Of a DNA stretch of 64,000 bases, positions 23,056 through 34,705 are shown one piece after another. The stretch spans positions 177,632,096-177,696,095 of the forward strand of contig CM060985.1 of the NCBI GenBank assembly GCA_030765065.1. Direction: 5' to 3'. The position numbers and the translations under genes are program-made. How positions within the stretch are numbered: position 1 is the first letter of the stretch; each line of letters starts with the position of its first letter. The notes under the pieces are model-generated. The model was given only the letters and a program-made list of their open reading frames with translations, ran no database searches and was not told the origin of the DNA. This stretch comes from Deroplatys truncata. Its lineage: Eukaryota; Arthropoda; Insecta; Mantodea; Mantidae.

Positions 23056-24215
23056 CTTTACTTTCTCTACTACGTATAGTGACTAGGGGAAGTATTGTAT
23101 TCCACCCGAAAATTCGATACAGAGATTTCACCGCAAATATATGTTTTTAAACCCCCTAAATCCAAAAAAGCATTTTTAAAAACATGTCCGTGTGTGTGTC
23201 TTTGAACAGCATAATTCAGAAACGAACAGTCCGATAAACACCAAACTTGGTATTTAGGTTCAGTATCTTCCAGAGATGCAACTCGAAGGTTTTCAAGAAA
23301 ATCCCCCCAACCAAGATTACCCTTTACATGGAACCTTTTTGGAAAATTTTAATTTTCTCAAAAATGGCTCTAACGATTTTAATTAAAATGTCATATGTTT
23401 AAGATATTTTTATGACAAATATAATGTACACCTTGAATTTTCTGAGCATAATTCCAAAAGTATTCATTGACAACGACTTCTGCATAACTGGTAAACCATA
23501 AGAGATAGACAAACCTTTACAACACAAAAAATGTAAATCGCGTTAAAATACACAATTTATGTCATATCAAATTTTTTGAGTGAACCATTTTGAAGATATT
23601 GCTTGTTATTCCCTTAAATTTTTCAGAACTTATATTCTCGAATGGGAATTCGTTATTAATTTTTTGACTGGAATATGCAAAGAGCATTAATATGTGGCAA
23701 AGAGAATGGTGCTGCACCTAGCAACCAGCTATTAAGAGATATGTCTATGCTTAAAGGCTACTGTATTTCGATATTGTCCTTGCAAATACAAAACAAGGGC
23801 AACATAGTACGCCTTAAGTGATAGTCAAATATTTTTAAAATTGGTCGCTGTGTGTAAAATATAATTCTCTTTGCATGTCAAGAGATCGTTTCTGCAATTG
23901 TTTATCTCGATTAATATGAAATAGATGGAGGATAAGAGTTTGTAAAAATAGTCTGTACAAGAGTAGAGAAAGTCATGTGAGTGTAACACATCACATTTGT
24001 TTTCTCCAGGTAATGCAAGAGAATGGAATACTCCACATAGCAACCAGCTCTTAAAATATTTGACTATCGCTTAAAGCCTACCAATTCCCCTTGCATCTAC
24101 AAGAAAATTAGCAATAAGATTAACATCTCGATTAACATGAAGCATATGGAGAATAAGCGTTTGTAATAATAGTTTGTACAAGAGTAGAGAAAGTTATCTG
24201 AGTGTAACACATCAG
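23056..24215 (+). repeat. Family T repeat plus a second T 3' tail
   Basis: It starts ACTTTCTCTACTACGTATAG (23061) and reaches a complete 3' end GTGAGTGTAACACATCACA at about 23990. Then, without its 5' half, another T tail begins CTCCAGGTAATGCAAGAG and runs to GTGTAACACATCAGATG at about 24213. The join falls at the position of the T run that precedes GTCCTGGTAATGC in ordinary copies. This suggests insertion of the first copy into that T run of a now truncated second copy. Confidence 0.78.
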
Positions 24216-24469
24216 ATGTTTCTTTTAACCATTTGTAGAATAAAGTATGTTTCAACCCTTACCTCTGTTTTGATTTCTTCGGAATTAACTCGTCATATCC
24301 ACTCCTCCAAGCCTCATTGATTTGCACATCATTGGACACGTTATTTATTGTTTTTTCCATCCATACATCTAAAAGCAAGGGCATTTATAGTCTGCTTACA
24401 CATAGTACGAGGCGATCTGGCACTTCTACGCGCGGAGTGTTTATGGGAGCAAGTGGGGAAGAATGGTCG

Positions 24470-25030
24470 TTCTTGAATCTGCATTGGATTGTGATTGCTT
24501 CAATAGCGGCAATTTTGTTTGTTAACACAAGCATCCATCCAAAAGTGGGCTTCGTCGCTGAAGATGATTTTTCGATAAAAATCCGGGTCAGCTTCTAATT
24601 GATCCATAGCCCAGTCAACGAATTCACGGCGCATCCTATGGTTGTTGGGGTTTAGTTCTTAAGTTAACACCGTTTTGTAAGCATGAAACGTCAAGTCCAG
24701 ATGCAGAATTCGCCAAGTTGTAGTCGGCGAAAGCCCCAATTCTTGCCCTCGACGAGTAATTGATTTGTTTCCGCTCTCGCGAACACTCTCACGAACGGCG
24801 CCTATGTTTTCGTTGGAGTGCTTACGTCGTTTATGTGCAGGCGTTCCTTGATCGGTGACAGAACCACTTCTTTCAAATTTATCGATCAAACGCCGAATCG
24901 TTCTCTCACAGGGACGATTATGCACACCGTAAACTTCACGCAATACACGGAAGGTTTGGCGAACAGATGATCCATTTTGATAATAAATTTTCACAATTTC
25001 TACGCGTTGCTGAATGCTGTAGCGTTCCAT
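24470..25030 (-). pseudogene. DDE transposase (Tc1/mariner superfamily), N-terminal half
   Basis: Starts at the ATG at 25030 (MERYSIQQRVEIVK). The N-terminal helix-turn-helix region has the CERTIRRLIDKFERSGSV signature common in insect transposases of this group, then NIGAVRESV and GLSPTTTWRILH. An in-frame TAA near 24660 interrupts YKTVLT and ELNPNNHR. Beyond it come IFSDEAHF, which carries the first catalytic aspartate, and NKQNCRY. A further stop replaces the expected tryptophan after NKQNCRY, and similarity ends soon after. The second and third catalytic residues are missing, so the gene is truncated. The subfamily is uncertain. Confidence 0.75.
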
Positions 25031-25159
25031 GGATATTTGTCAATAACAACTGTAACCACGTGAAAAAACTGACTGCTGTAACTCAATAACTACGGCGGCT
25101 ATCACATGTTAAAATAGTGCACTCTTGTTGAAAGATCATATATATACTTCCATATACAA

Positions 25160-25330
25160 GCTGGATCATTTAACTTGAGACTGTACATTATCAGCAGAAC
25201 TATGCGTTGTAGAAATAAATACCTTGAATAAAATTTTCTTGAAATTATGTGGGAAAGTAAATTCTATTAGTTGTGTTTTATTTGTAGGATGTTGTGATGG
25301 TAATTTTAGGATCAAATTAATTTTTTAAGC
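25160..25330 (+). repeat. Repeat shared with 60515-60680
   Basis: About 165 bp is shared, with divergence, with 60515-60680: AGACTGTACA, GTTGTAGAAATAAAT, TTTCTTGAAATTATG..GG, GTGTTTTATTTG and GATCAAATTAATTTTTT. In the second copy it is the tail of a subfamily-2 T fragment and is interrupted by another T insertion in the T run. Confidence 0.6.
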
Positions 25331-26294
25331 GGCATCCTACAATTAGGGTAAAATTAAATTGGTTGTAAATTCCAAGGTTCAACCGTGACGTCGAGTCTCA
25401 AGCGTGAACTTCGTTACATTTTCTCGGGGCGTAATTGACCTATTGCAATGCTATAAAGGTATTTTTAACGTTACTTTACTATATCGACTGCGTAAAAAAT
25501 AATACCGGTTTTCCATCTAAAAATTACAAGTTTATGTTGAGAATAATATTTGCTTATATATTTAATGACCTATATAATCTACTTTGAGGTCTTCCATTGC
25601 CTTCATGTCTGTGAATGTCGCTTTTTAATTCCTATTCTGGTTTCGGCGATATCCGCGGTGCAAGTTATAGATGAGTCACCTTGCATATAAATATCTCAAC
25701 TGATAGAAATACCCAAAGTACAAAAAATGGTACACCATACACATTTGGTAAAGGCACAACGGAATCTCGGAAATTGACAAAAGAAACTCTTTGCTGGATT
25801 CGTATCAAGCGCTTATCAAACTAGTATCGCAGTGTACTATAATTTCATGTCTTATAGTTCGAGATAATGCGTAATGAAGTTCATAAATTTAACATTGGCG
25901 GGATAGGACACTTAGATTCCCCTTGGGAAACCCGATACATGTGTTGAAGAGAGCATACGAGAGAGTTGTGGTCGAGCCATTGTGGGCGTGGGAACAAGCA
26001 CAAGTTCCGGACGACAAAGAGAGTTTGTGAAAATATTTCTCTCAACAAAAGGAGCTCAAGTCGCCAGTAAATTTCCTTTGTAGGTATGACAGACGTGCTT
26101 GGCTGTTCATAGCCATAGCTTAGAACTACCCAATACAGTTTCAGCGAGTCGTACCAAATCTTTCATAGAAACTAAACCTGAGAAAGGTTAGCATGAAAAG
26201 ACCGAGACAAATGGCTCGATTACCGTCGACCGCACACTCTGAACATGACGTTTTTCGTGGTTTTGCCTGATCGGTAGGCGGGGTGGTTTCTCAT
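25331..26294. other. Unassigned intergenic stretch
   Basis: No gene or family repeat recognised. A slightly GC-richer portion at 25900-26100 has no known motif. Confidence 0.4.
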
Positions 26295-26384
26295 CTACAA
26301 GGTGGTTCAAGTCTGAACAGGACGGATATGTTTTAGAAAATACTGTAATAGAAATGACAACTTCTGCATGTTATCCTTCAAAGT

Positions 26385-27015
26385 AGTCCCCATTGGCTTC
26401 TATACATTTTTTCCAGCGTTTTGGCAACTGCTCTATTCTCTTTTCCCAAAAGGTTTTTTGGTTGAGTGCGTACCCATTCTTAAACAAATATGATCACTAA
26501 GTTGTCCTCAAATCTCATTCCCTTTAAGTCACTTTTAAGTCTCTCAAATAACAAAAAAATCACTTGGGGCTATATTTGGGCTGTAAGCTGGGTAAGGAAG
26601 GAGGTGCCACTTCAGCTTCCTGGTGGTTTCAATGGTTTTTCTGTCAGTGTGAGGCCTCGCATTGTCTTGAAGGAAGGAAATTCGATTTCCTCCTGCTTTC
26701 CTCCTGGACTGCAGCTTATTGTTTAGTTCTTCCAACGAAATGTTCAGGTAATACGCTTATTATTCCGTATAAGTATGTTAAAACGGACACAATTAGATGG
26801 AGTGATTGCTGTTCACGGTCGACGATTATGCGACGTGTTCTCCACTCTCTGTTTCCTCTCTGAAGGCTTTGCACCATTTTAACACTGGAGTGACATGCTT
26901 CTACAAACTGTTTTTCGAGTCTCTGAGGAATTTCTGATGGTTGAACTGCTTATGGAGTAAGAAATGTGATAATATTGCGTTGTTCCACGCTAATCGACAG
27001 TTTCTGCTCACTCAT
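26385..27015 (-). pseudogene. mariner transposase with internal deletion
   Basis: Start at the ATG at 27015 (MSEQKLSISVEQR), followed by a decayed helix-turn-helix (ITFLTP, then PSEIPQRLEKQF). After only about 100 codons the sequence jumps to the catalytic half at 26544-26735: FLQDNARPHT with the second aspartate and YSPNIAPSDFFV with the third, 34 residues between them (DD34D). The segment that should hold the first aspartate (the TGDESW region) is deleted. The C-terminal LPKRWKKCIEANGDYFEG is present in another frame at about 26385-26440. It belongs to the SETMAR-like mariners but differs from the copies at 2-6 kb. I did not find convincing terminal repeats. Confidence 0.8.
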
Positions 27016-27110
27016 CTCTCTTGTAGAGCTTAGACAAGAACACGTTCACAACTACCTGAGCGTGAGAGGAGGGGAAGCAACTTCCCCCTTCCAAGGTCAC
27101 TAATGTGCTA

Positions 27111-28100
27111 GGTGTGGTTTTACAGTTTTAATATAATTATTCGCATTCATATTTACACCACCTTCTACCACGATCTCCTTTAAATCGTTTCCCTTTCATC
27201 TCGTTGCTTTCTCATTTTTCAAGTGTGCTTCTAGGTTTTGTGGCGTTTGGCGGTGCAGTACAGGTGGTGTGAATGCTTGCTCAAATGAAATACTACTCCC
27301 CGTGCACAGTATAGTGCTGCTTGGACGACGGGTCGTTCATTGTCCTCTATAGGCAGTTCCAGAAAAGGGATGGGTGTTCGAGCCTGCAAATGTAAGGCGT
27401 CTCTTCACTTTATCCCATCCTGCTGAGATAGATCTATGTAGATCACAGTGCGCGAGGGTGCCCCCTCCTTTGTGTAACCTATAGCTATACGGTTATGACG
27501 AAAATATCGAGAGAAATGGCCTTAGAGTAACGTATGAAGCACGGGTTTCGTAGATGTGAAATTCGAATACCGCCTACCTTGACATTCTATTTATTTTCTC
27601 ATTTGGTTATCATGGGTTGGTAGGTGAATGCTAGTGTAATCCCTATGGTATTATATATTTCCTGACAATAATGTTGTATCCCCATTTCTTTTAATCTGTT
27701 CTCTTTCAATTTACAATGTTACAGAACCACGCGAAGGCGATTTGTGCGAAAACTTTTCAATGTACCTCAAATTGCTTCCAGCCAGGTCATCAAGCGCTGC
27801 AACTACAACGTTTCGATGGCTTACATTGTCTTCGTCTACAGGGAAACTGAACTTAGGGGGATGCAATTCATCTTGAGCGCGGTAAAAATTTCTAAAGTAT
27901 CAGAACCAATCGTACTTCAGCTCTAGATTGCCATCGCCCCCAGCACACTTATACATAGTATTGGAACTTTTCGCTCTCAATTCAGTTTCCCTTAGGCGTA
28001 GAATATATTACCATAGTTGATGACAAGTCGTCCGGTATTTCATTCAAACTTATGGGTGGAATGCAATACTTCACCTACCTACTAGGTATATGATAGAGAA
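27111..28100. other. Unassigned intergenic stretch
   Basis: No gene found. GGGTGTTCGAGCCTGC at about 27370 resembles a Pol III B box within a moderately GC-rich segment (27300-27480) that could be an old SINE; I could not match an A box. Near 28050 (GGGTGGAATGCAATACTTC) there is a T-like terminal fragment of about 60 bp, ending AGAGAAATTAGATGG at the LINE tail. Confidence 0.4.
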
Positions 28101-28101
28101 A

Positions 28102-29480
28102 TTAGATGGATGGATAGATAAGGTATCTTTATCAGTTTCAAATTACTTCACAAGTACTTAGTCATAGGCCATTGAGCCTACATGCATAATTAAGATGCAA
28201 GTAGGGGGACAAAAAAAAGAAAAAATACAAGAAGAAGGAGAATAGAAATAAATTAACTTTGACTAATTGAACAAATTTGATTCATTGTCGCGCACTTTAG
28301 CCAATAAGTTGCCCATATTTTTCCAGTTCTTCTGGTCAGCCAGTACATCCCAGCATGCCAATCTCTTTCTTGAGGGACTTAGAATGTTTCTTTGAGTTTA
28401 ATTGTTCGCTGGTTCTCCCACTGTGCACATTCCGCCAAAATATGTACCCAGTCCTCATCCATATCACAGAATGGGCAGATTCTCCAGCCAGAATCGTCAG
28501 TATTTTTGTGCCCTCCAGCCCCCCCAGTCTAAACCATGCCATTCCTGATCTTTCCTTTCTTCCTAAATTAAGTATATATGCCTCTTTACAGCAATTCAAT
28601 TTTATTTCATTTGCTAGACTTTGAGAAGGTTTAATTTTACAATCCAATTCTATTTCCTGTTGTTTGATGTCTGTTACCCTTTTTTGACACCTTTCCATAT
28701 GTTTTTGTCATTTGTTTCAGCTCTTTTACCATACTGACCCCATTCCTATTCTCCTCAAGCCTCTTTCCAAATCAGCTGCCCAAAACTTAGGAGACAGGTT
28801 TTCTCGCTGTTATTTATAACACTTGGATCGTAGTTTTGAGTTATCCCCCTGCATCAGCCTCAGCCAGTACTTCACTGCTCTTATTTTACAGTGTATTGTG
28901 TCTTCATGACATCCCACCTCCCACAATACCCCCGAATTTGATGTGCCTTGTGAAACTCCAAGAACTCTTTTCCAAAATGCTACCTACGTTTTATTTACAT
29001 GCTCTTTTCCATCCCCAGATTTCACTTCCGTATAACAAAATCGGCCTTATCATAGAGTTATACATCATTTATAATGTATCTACAGGCAAATCAGGTATCC
29101 GCGAGAGGGTACGTAATAATTCATTTAACTGCTCTTGTGCATTATAGTTAGTTACTGATAGTTGTTTGTTCCATTTTCATCTCATATTAAACATTCCTTC
29201 TAAATAGGAGAAATGTTTAATGTTTTGTAGTTCTAGCCCCTTGTAATACCATTTTTCATTCCTGCCATACAGATAGCTATTTTTGAAAGCCATGGTTTTC
29301 GTTTTATTACTGTTTACCACCAAACCTCACTGTTTACAATATCCTTCTAATCTATTAATATTTTTCTGTAAGCCTTCTATCCTGACAAAATTGTCATGTC
29401 ATCCGCGTATAAAAGTACAGGAATGCAGACATGGTCTACTTTTGGGCCATTTATTTCCTCTGCTATATCGTTAGAGAAAG
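28102..29480 (-). pseudogene. Non-LTR retrotransposon 3' end (RT to CCHC knuckle)
   Basis: 5'-truncated LINE on the minus strand. The reverse transcriptase catalytic motif LLYADDMTILSG is encoded at about 29380-29415, with YADD at 29398-29409, followed after a frameshift by NSNKTKTMAF. RAVKYWLRLM lies near 28860. The C-terminal knuckle CPFC..D.DWVHILAEC (CxxC, H, C) is at 28412-28490, near the end of the protein. Many stops and frameshifts are present, so it is dead. The 3' UTR ends at about 28102 in a short ATCC/ATCT repeat, a common LINE tail form. The RT element would copy its RNA by target-primed reverse transcription. It is the same family as the 525-1031 fragment. Confidence 0.8.
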
Positions 29481-29999
29481 TAAGAGTAGATAAGACTTAA
29501 TCCAGAGGGCACAAGTGTACGTCAGTAGAATTACTGAATTACTAAAGCATATGCAAATTATTTGTGTTTCACTTGTGCTGTGCAGGAAAAACAGACATAT
29601 ATTACAGAAACGCTGAGTCACAATAGGAATGTAACAGTTATTTTCGCGTAAGAGTTGCAACAGTTACAATACGTTAACGGTTACCAGTAACGATTATAAC
29701 TGTAACTATGTTACAATATGAACAATGTCGATACATACCTACTTTATTTGATGAAATCTAAAAGGAAGGTTCTTCAGCTGTGTGAACACTTTAATTACTA
29801 CTGTGGTTTTTAATTGCAACATTTATTCGCACCTACTACTGCATTCCTGTATATACACACAGCTTGTACAGGTGGACTCGTTCACATTTCGGTTGGACCG
29901 TTCCGCGGCGGGTTGCGGGACCGAAGCCTCCCGCGGTCAGAAAAATAGCCCCGAAGCCTCCCGGACCTTTAAAGATCCATAATTACATAGCCCTCAAGC
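29481..29999. other. Unassigned stretch with a GTAAC-rich patch and GC-rich insert
   Basis: At 29630-29712 there is a cluster of GTAACAGTTA-like words, the same word that dominates the minisatellite at 31.5-34.7 kb. At 29890-29980 a GC-rich patch contains CCGAAGCCTCCCG twice, 31 bp apart. No gene is recognised. Confidence 0.5.
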
Positions 30000-30099
30000 C
30001 CTCAATTGTTACATACACATATTGCTTCAAGGCGCGCTGTTATTGAATTTATATTATATAATTAGACTGAAATTATTTAAGTGTTAAAAATACTGCCTA
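30000..30099 (-). repeat. Family S repeat, terminal fragment
   Basis: About 90 bp of the diagnostic end of S on the minus strand: TTTTAGGCAGTATTTTTAAC, CAATAACAGCGCGCCTTGAAG and ATATGTGTATGTAACAA. The rest of S is missing. Confidence 0.75.
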
Positions 30100-30111
30100 A
30101 AATGTGCGCGG

Positions 30112-30949
30112 ATTTGATGCGTACACTTTACTTTTTAACGTTCCCCATAAATAAAAATCGCATGGAGATAGGTCAGGGGAGTGAGGTGGCCACAATCCTC
30201 GAATAATTATTCTGTCATCATATGCACTTCACAATTCATTCACAGAATTCGCAACAGTGTACACTGTAGCTGAATCCTGCTGAAAGTAGCCACACAATGT
30301 TTCATTTCTTGTTAGTTGCCGAAAATTTTACATAAACGTGTGAATCAACTCCTGTGTCTGAAAATTTTGGACCGATAATTCAATCACTACGTACCAAAAC
30401 CCAACTTTTGCAGCGTGGTGAGGAACTTCATCAATAATGTGGGGATTTTTGATATCTATTGTTCTGAGTGGAAACGCAACCTTAATAATAAAACCTCGCT
30501 TCATCAGTGAAGAACGTTAAAAGTGGGTTCATGTCGCCATTATGAACGGACTGCAATAATTAACCCTACTTACAGGATCTTGTGGTTGTAAAGCATCAAC
30601 TACACTTACCTTGTACGGCTCAAGTTTCAGAAGTTGCGTTGCCACAAAATCTGATGTCTTGGAAATGTTAACCTCTTGTGCTAAACGTCTCAGTGATTTT
30701 TGGGGTGGGTGCTGTACCCGAGTCCCTGCTTCATCAAACTTCTCTTTTGTCAGCACACGGCGTTGTTGAAACGCTTCTTGATCAAAAAAGATCCTGTACG
30801 CCTGACTTTATTGACAACGTCATGTATAGTTGACCTGCTAGGAATTCCAACATGAGAAAATGAAATTCTCTACGACACCTTTTTGCAGAAGAGTGTTTTA
30901 AATATGCATCATACAAAACAGTACGTTGTTCTAAAGTTTGCTCAGCCAT
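30112..30949 (-). pseudogene. DDE transposase (Tc1/mariner superfamily, DUF4817-like head)
   Basis: Starts at the ATG at 30949 (MAEQTLEQRTVLYDAY), a head typical of the DUF4817-type helix-turn-helix of insect transposases. The next frame (30529-30756) has LTKEKFDEAGTRV, QKSLRRLAQEVNISKTS and LLKLEPYKV. FFTDEARFYY follows with the first catalytic aspartate, then YFQQDSATVYTV with the second and HSPDLSPCDFYLWG with the third. I count about 38 residues between the last two, including one stop codon. At least two frameshifts and several stops are present. The C-terminus is cut near the S fragment at 30099. It is related to the 54543-55869 element. Confidence 0.8.
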
Positions 30950-31514
30950 TATTAATGGACAATTAATCACCAAGAGACAACACAATTTTACTCAAAACAC
31001 GCTCACGGACGTCTTTCCCTTATGACAGACCCAACTCGACTGACGCGTCAGCGGTAGCTACAGCGCTACTCTCCTGCGGCAGGCGCGACACTCTTCACGT
31101 AGTCCAATGCCGCCTGCGAACGGCCGGCCGATCTACGAACGCACGGTATAAACTTCACGTGATGCAGATATATCAAGGGAAAATACATAGCTGTTGTTAA
31201 GCAAACATGATCTCGCAGGTCATTGGATAAAACATGGTAATGACATTCTAAAGGGTGATGTTGCTAGAGAACGGAAACATTAGCGCCCAAACTCACAATA
31301 TTATCTATCACAAAAGTCACACATAATCTCACTTACGTTTATGACAATATTTATGTAGCAAAGCCCATAATTAATAGGAATTTTTCTCGGCAAATAAATA
31401 TATTAGATCGACAATGCTACTCACGATCTGTTGATACCTCCTAAACGAGTTGAGATAACTAGTCACTGATATGGAATACCAACGCACATGCAATGAATGA
31501 AATCACCCAAACTC
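30950..31514. other. Unassigned stretch upstream of minisatellite
   Basis: GC-rich at 31000-31160 (probably the upstream part of the transposase element) and AT-rich thereafter. Terminal inverted repeats for the 30.1-30.9 kb transposase could not be identified. Confidence 0.4.
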
Positions 31515-34500
31515 GTTAACCGTGTTCGTTGCTTTTGTAATTGTTAGCGGAATAACTAGTTACTTTGGTAGATGTTATTGTACCTGGTTATTTTGTATTC
31601 ATTACTTTCCTAACCTTTAATGGGTAAGTGGTCACTATTTTAGTTACTTTGTTAACCGTATTCGGTAATTAGCTATTTTGCATTTGTTATACATTTGTAA
31701 CAGTTACGGGGTCACAGTTAGTTTACATTCGTTGCTTTTGTAGCCGTCATTGGATAACTACTTATTCTGTATTCATTACTTTGGTAACTATCAATGGATA
31801 ACTAATTATTGTTTTAGTTACTTATGCAACGGTTACTGGGTAACTAGTATATGCGTTACTTCTGGAGCCATTATTGTGTAACTAGTTACTTTATATTCTC
31901 AATTTTTGTAATAGTTATTGGCTGACAGTTACTTTAAATTCGTTACTTTTGTGAAACTTACTGGGTAACTATTTATGTTTTAGTCATTACTTTTGTAAGT
32001 ATTAAAGGATAATGATACCTTTGTTTATTAAATTCGTAACAGTCATTACGTAACTAGTTATTTTTGTATTCTTTATATTTGTTATTATTATTGGAATATT
32101 TTGTATTCCTTACTTCTGTAACTACCAATGGATTAGCAGATACGCCTTAGTTACTTTGGCAAACGTTATTGGGTAATCAGTTACTTTGTATTCGTTACTC
32201 TTGTAACAGTTATTGGGTAACTAATTACTGCGGTTTTTACTTTAATAGGTATTATTGGGTAACCCGTTACTTTGTATTCGTTACCTTTGTAACAGTTATT
32301 GGGTAACTAATTACTGCTTCTGTTGCTTTGGTATGTGCTATCGGGTAACCCGTTACTTTGTATTCGTTACCTTTGAAACAGTTATTGGGTAACTAATTAC
32401 TGCTTCTGTTGCTTTGATATGTGCTATCGGGTAACCCGTTACTTTGTATTCGTTACCTTTGTAACAGTTATTGGGTAACTAATTACTGCTTCTGTTGCTT
32501 TGATATGTGCTATCGGGTAACCCGTTACTTTGTATTCGTTACCTTTGAAACAGTTATTGGGTAACTAATTACTGCTTCTGTTGCTTTGATATGTGCTATC
32601 GGGTAACCCGTTACTTTGTATTCGTTACCTTTGTAACAGTTATTGGGTAACTAATTACTGCTTCTGTTGCTTTGATATGTGCTATCGGGTAACCCGTTAC
32701 TTTATATTCGTTACCTTTGTAACAGTTATTGGGTAACTAATTACTGCGGTTTTTACTTTAATAGGTGTTATTGGGTAACCCGTTACTTTGTATTCGTTAG
32801 CTTTGTAACAGTTATTGGGTAACTAATTACTGCGGTTTTTACTTTAATAGGTGTTATTGGGTAACCCGTTACTTTGTATTCGTTACCTTTGTAACAGTTA
32901 TTGGGTAACTAATTACTGCTTCTGTTGCTTTGATATGTGCTATTGGGTAACCCGTTACTTTGTATTCGTTACCTTTGTAACAGTTATTGGATAACTAATT
33001 ACTGCTTTTGTTGGTTTGCTGGGGGTTACTGGGTAACCCGTTACTTTGTATTCGTTACTTTTGTGACAGTTATTGGGTAACTTGTTTCGTATTCGTTACC
33101 TTTGTAACATTTATTGGGTAACTTGATATTTCGTATTCGTTACCTTTGTAACAGTTATTGGGTAACGTGTTATTTCGTATTCGTTACTTTTGTAACATTT
33201 ACTGGGTAACGTGTTATTTCGTATTCGTTACTTTTGTAACATTTACTGGGTAACGTGTTATTTCGTATTCGTTACTTTTGTAACAGTTATTGGGTAACTT
33301 GATATTTCGTATTCGTTACTTTTGTAACAGTTATTGGGTAACTTGATATTTCGTATTCGTTACCTTTGTAACAGTTATTGGGTAACGTGTTATTTCGTAT
33401 TCGTTACCTTTGTAACAGTTATTGGGTAACGTGTTATTTCGTATTCGTTACCTTTGTAACATTTACTGGGTAACGTGTTATTTCGTATTCGTTACTTTTG
33501 TAACAGTTATTGGGTAACTTGTTTCGTATTCTTTACCTTTTGTAATAGTTATTGGGTAACTTATTATTCCGTATTCGTTACCTTTGTAACAGTTATTGGG
33601 TAACTTGATATTTCGTATTCGTTACCCTTGTAACAGTTATTGGGTAAGTTATTATTCCGTAATCGTTACCTTTGTAACGGTTATTGGGTAACTTGATATT
33701 TCGTATTCGTTACCTTTGTAACAGTTACTGGGTAACTTGTTATTCCGTATTCGTTACCTTTGTAACAGTTATTGGGTAACTTGATATTTTGTATTCGTTA
33801 CCTTTGTAACAGTTATTGGGTAACTTGATATTTCGTATTCGTTACCTTTGTAATAGTTATTGGATAACTTGATATTTCGTATTCGTTACCTTTGTAACAG
33901 TTATTGGGTAACTTATTATTCCGTATTCGTTACCTTTGTAACAGTTATTGGATAACCAGTTACTTTTCGTTCGTTACCTTTGTAACAGTTATTGGATAAC
34001 CAGTTACTTTTCGTTCGTTACCTTTGTAACAGTTATTGGATAACCAGTTACTTTTCGTTGGTTACTTTTGTAACGTTATTGGTAACCAGTTACTTTTCGT
34101 TCGTTACTTTTGTAACAGTTATTGGGTAACTTATTATTCCGTATTCGTTACCTTTGTAAGAGTTATTGGGTAACTTGATATTTCGTATTCGTTACCTTTG
34201 TAACAGTTATTGGATAACCAGTTACTTTTCGTTCGTTACCTTTGTAACAGTTATTGGATAACCAGTTACTTTTCGTTGGTTACTTTTGTAACGTTATTGG
34301 TAACCAGTTACTTTTCGTTCGTTACTTTTGTAACAGTTATTGGGTAACTTAGTATTTCGTATTAGTTACCTTTGTAACAGTTATTGGGTAACTTGATATT
34401 TCGTATTTGTTACTTTGGTAGGTGTTATTGGGTAACCAGTTACTTTGTGTTCGTTATTTTTGTAAACGTCATTAGGTAACTCGTTACTTTTGTATTCGTT

Positions 34501-34705
34501 ACATTTGTAACCGTTGTTGGTATACTTCGTATTTATTACTTTTGTAACTATTAATGGATAATCGGTCACTGCCTTCGTTACTTTGGTAACGTTATTGTGT
34601 AACTGGCTAGTTTGCACTCGTTATTGGGCAACGGGTTACTTTGTGTTCGTTGCTTCTGTACCCGTTGTGTTTAAGGTAACCGTTACAATGTAACCGTTTC
34701 GTTAT
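31515..34705. repeat. GTAAC-rich minisatellite, 44-bp and 86-bp units
   Basis: Tandem array of about 3.2 kb. The basic unit is about 44 bp, built from GTTATTGGGTAACTTGATAT, TTCGTATTCGTTAC and CTTTGTAACA. From about 32160 to 33000 the period is 86 bp, a dimer in which the second half is ACTGCTTCTGTTGC, TTTGATATGTGC and TATCGGGTAACCC. From 33050 to 34440 the 44-bp form and a variant with AACCAGTTACTTTTCGTTCG dominate. The ends (31.5-32.1 and 34.45-34.7 kb) are degenerate. GGTAAC and GTTACC occur in inverse within each unit, so units can form small hairpins. Frames within it are repeat artefacts. Confidence 0.96.

Noticed and set aside
31515-34705. Telomere or centromere identity for the GTAAC array
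   Set aside because: The unit does not resemble the insect TTAGG repeat, and nothing in the window tests a centromere role.
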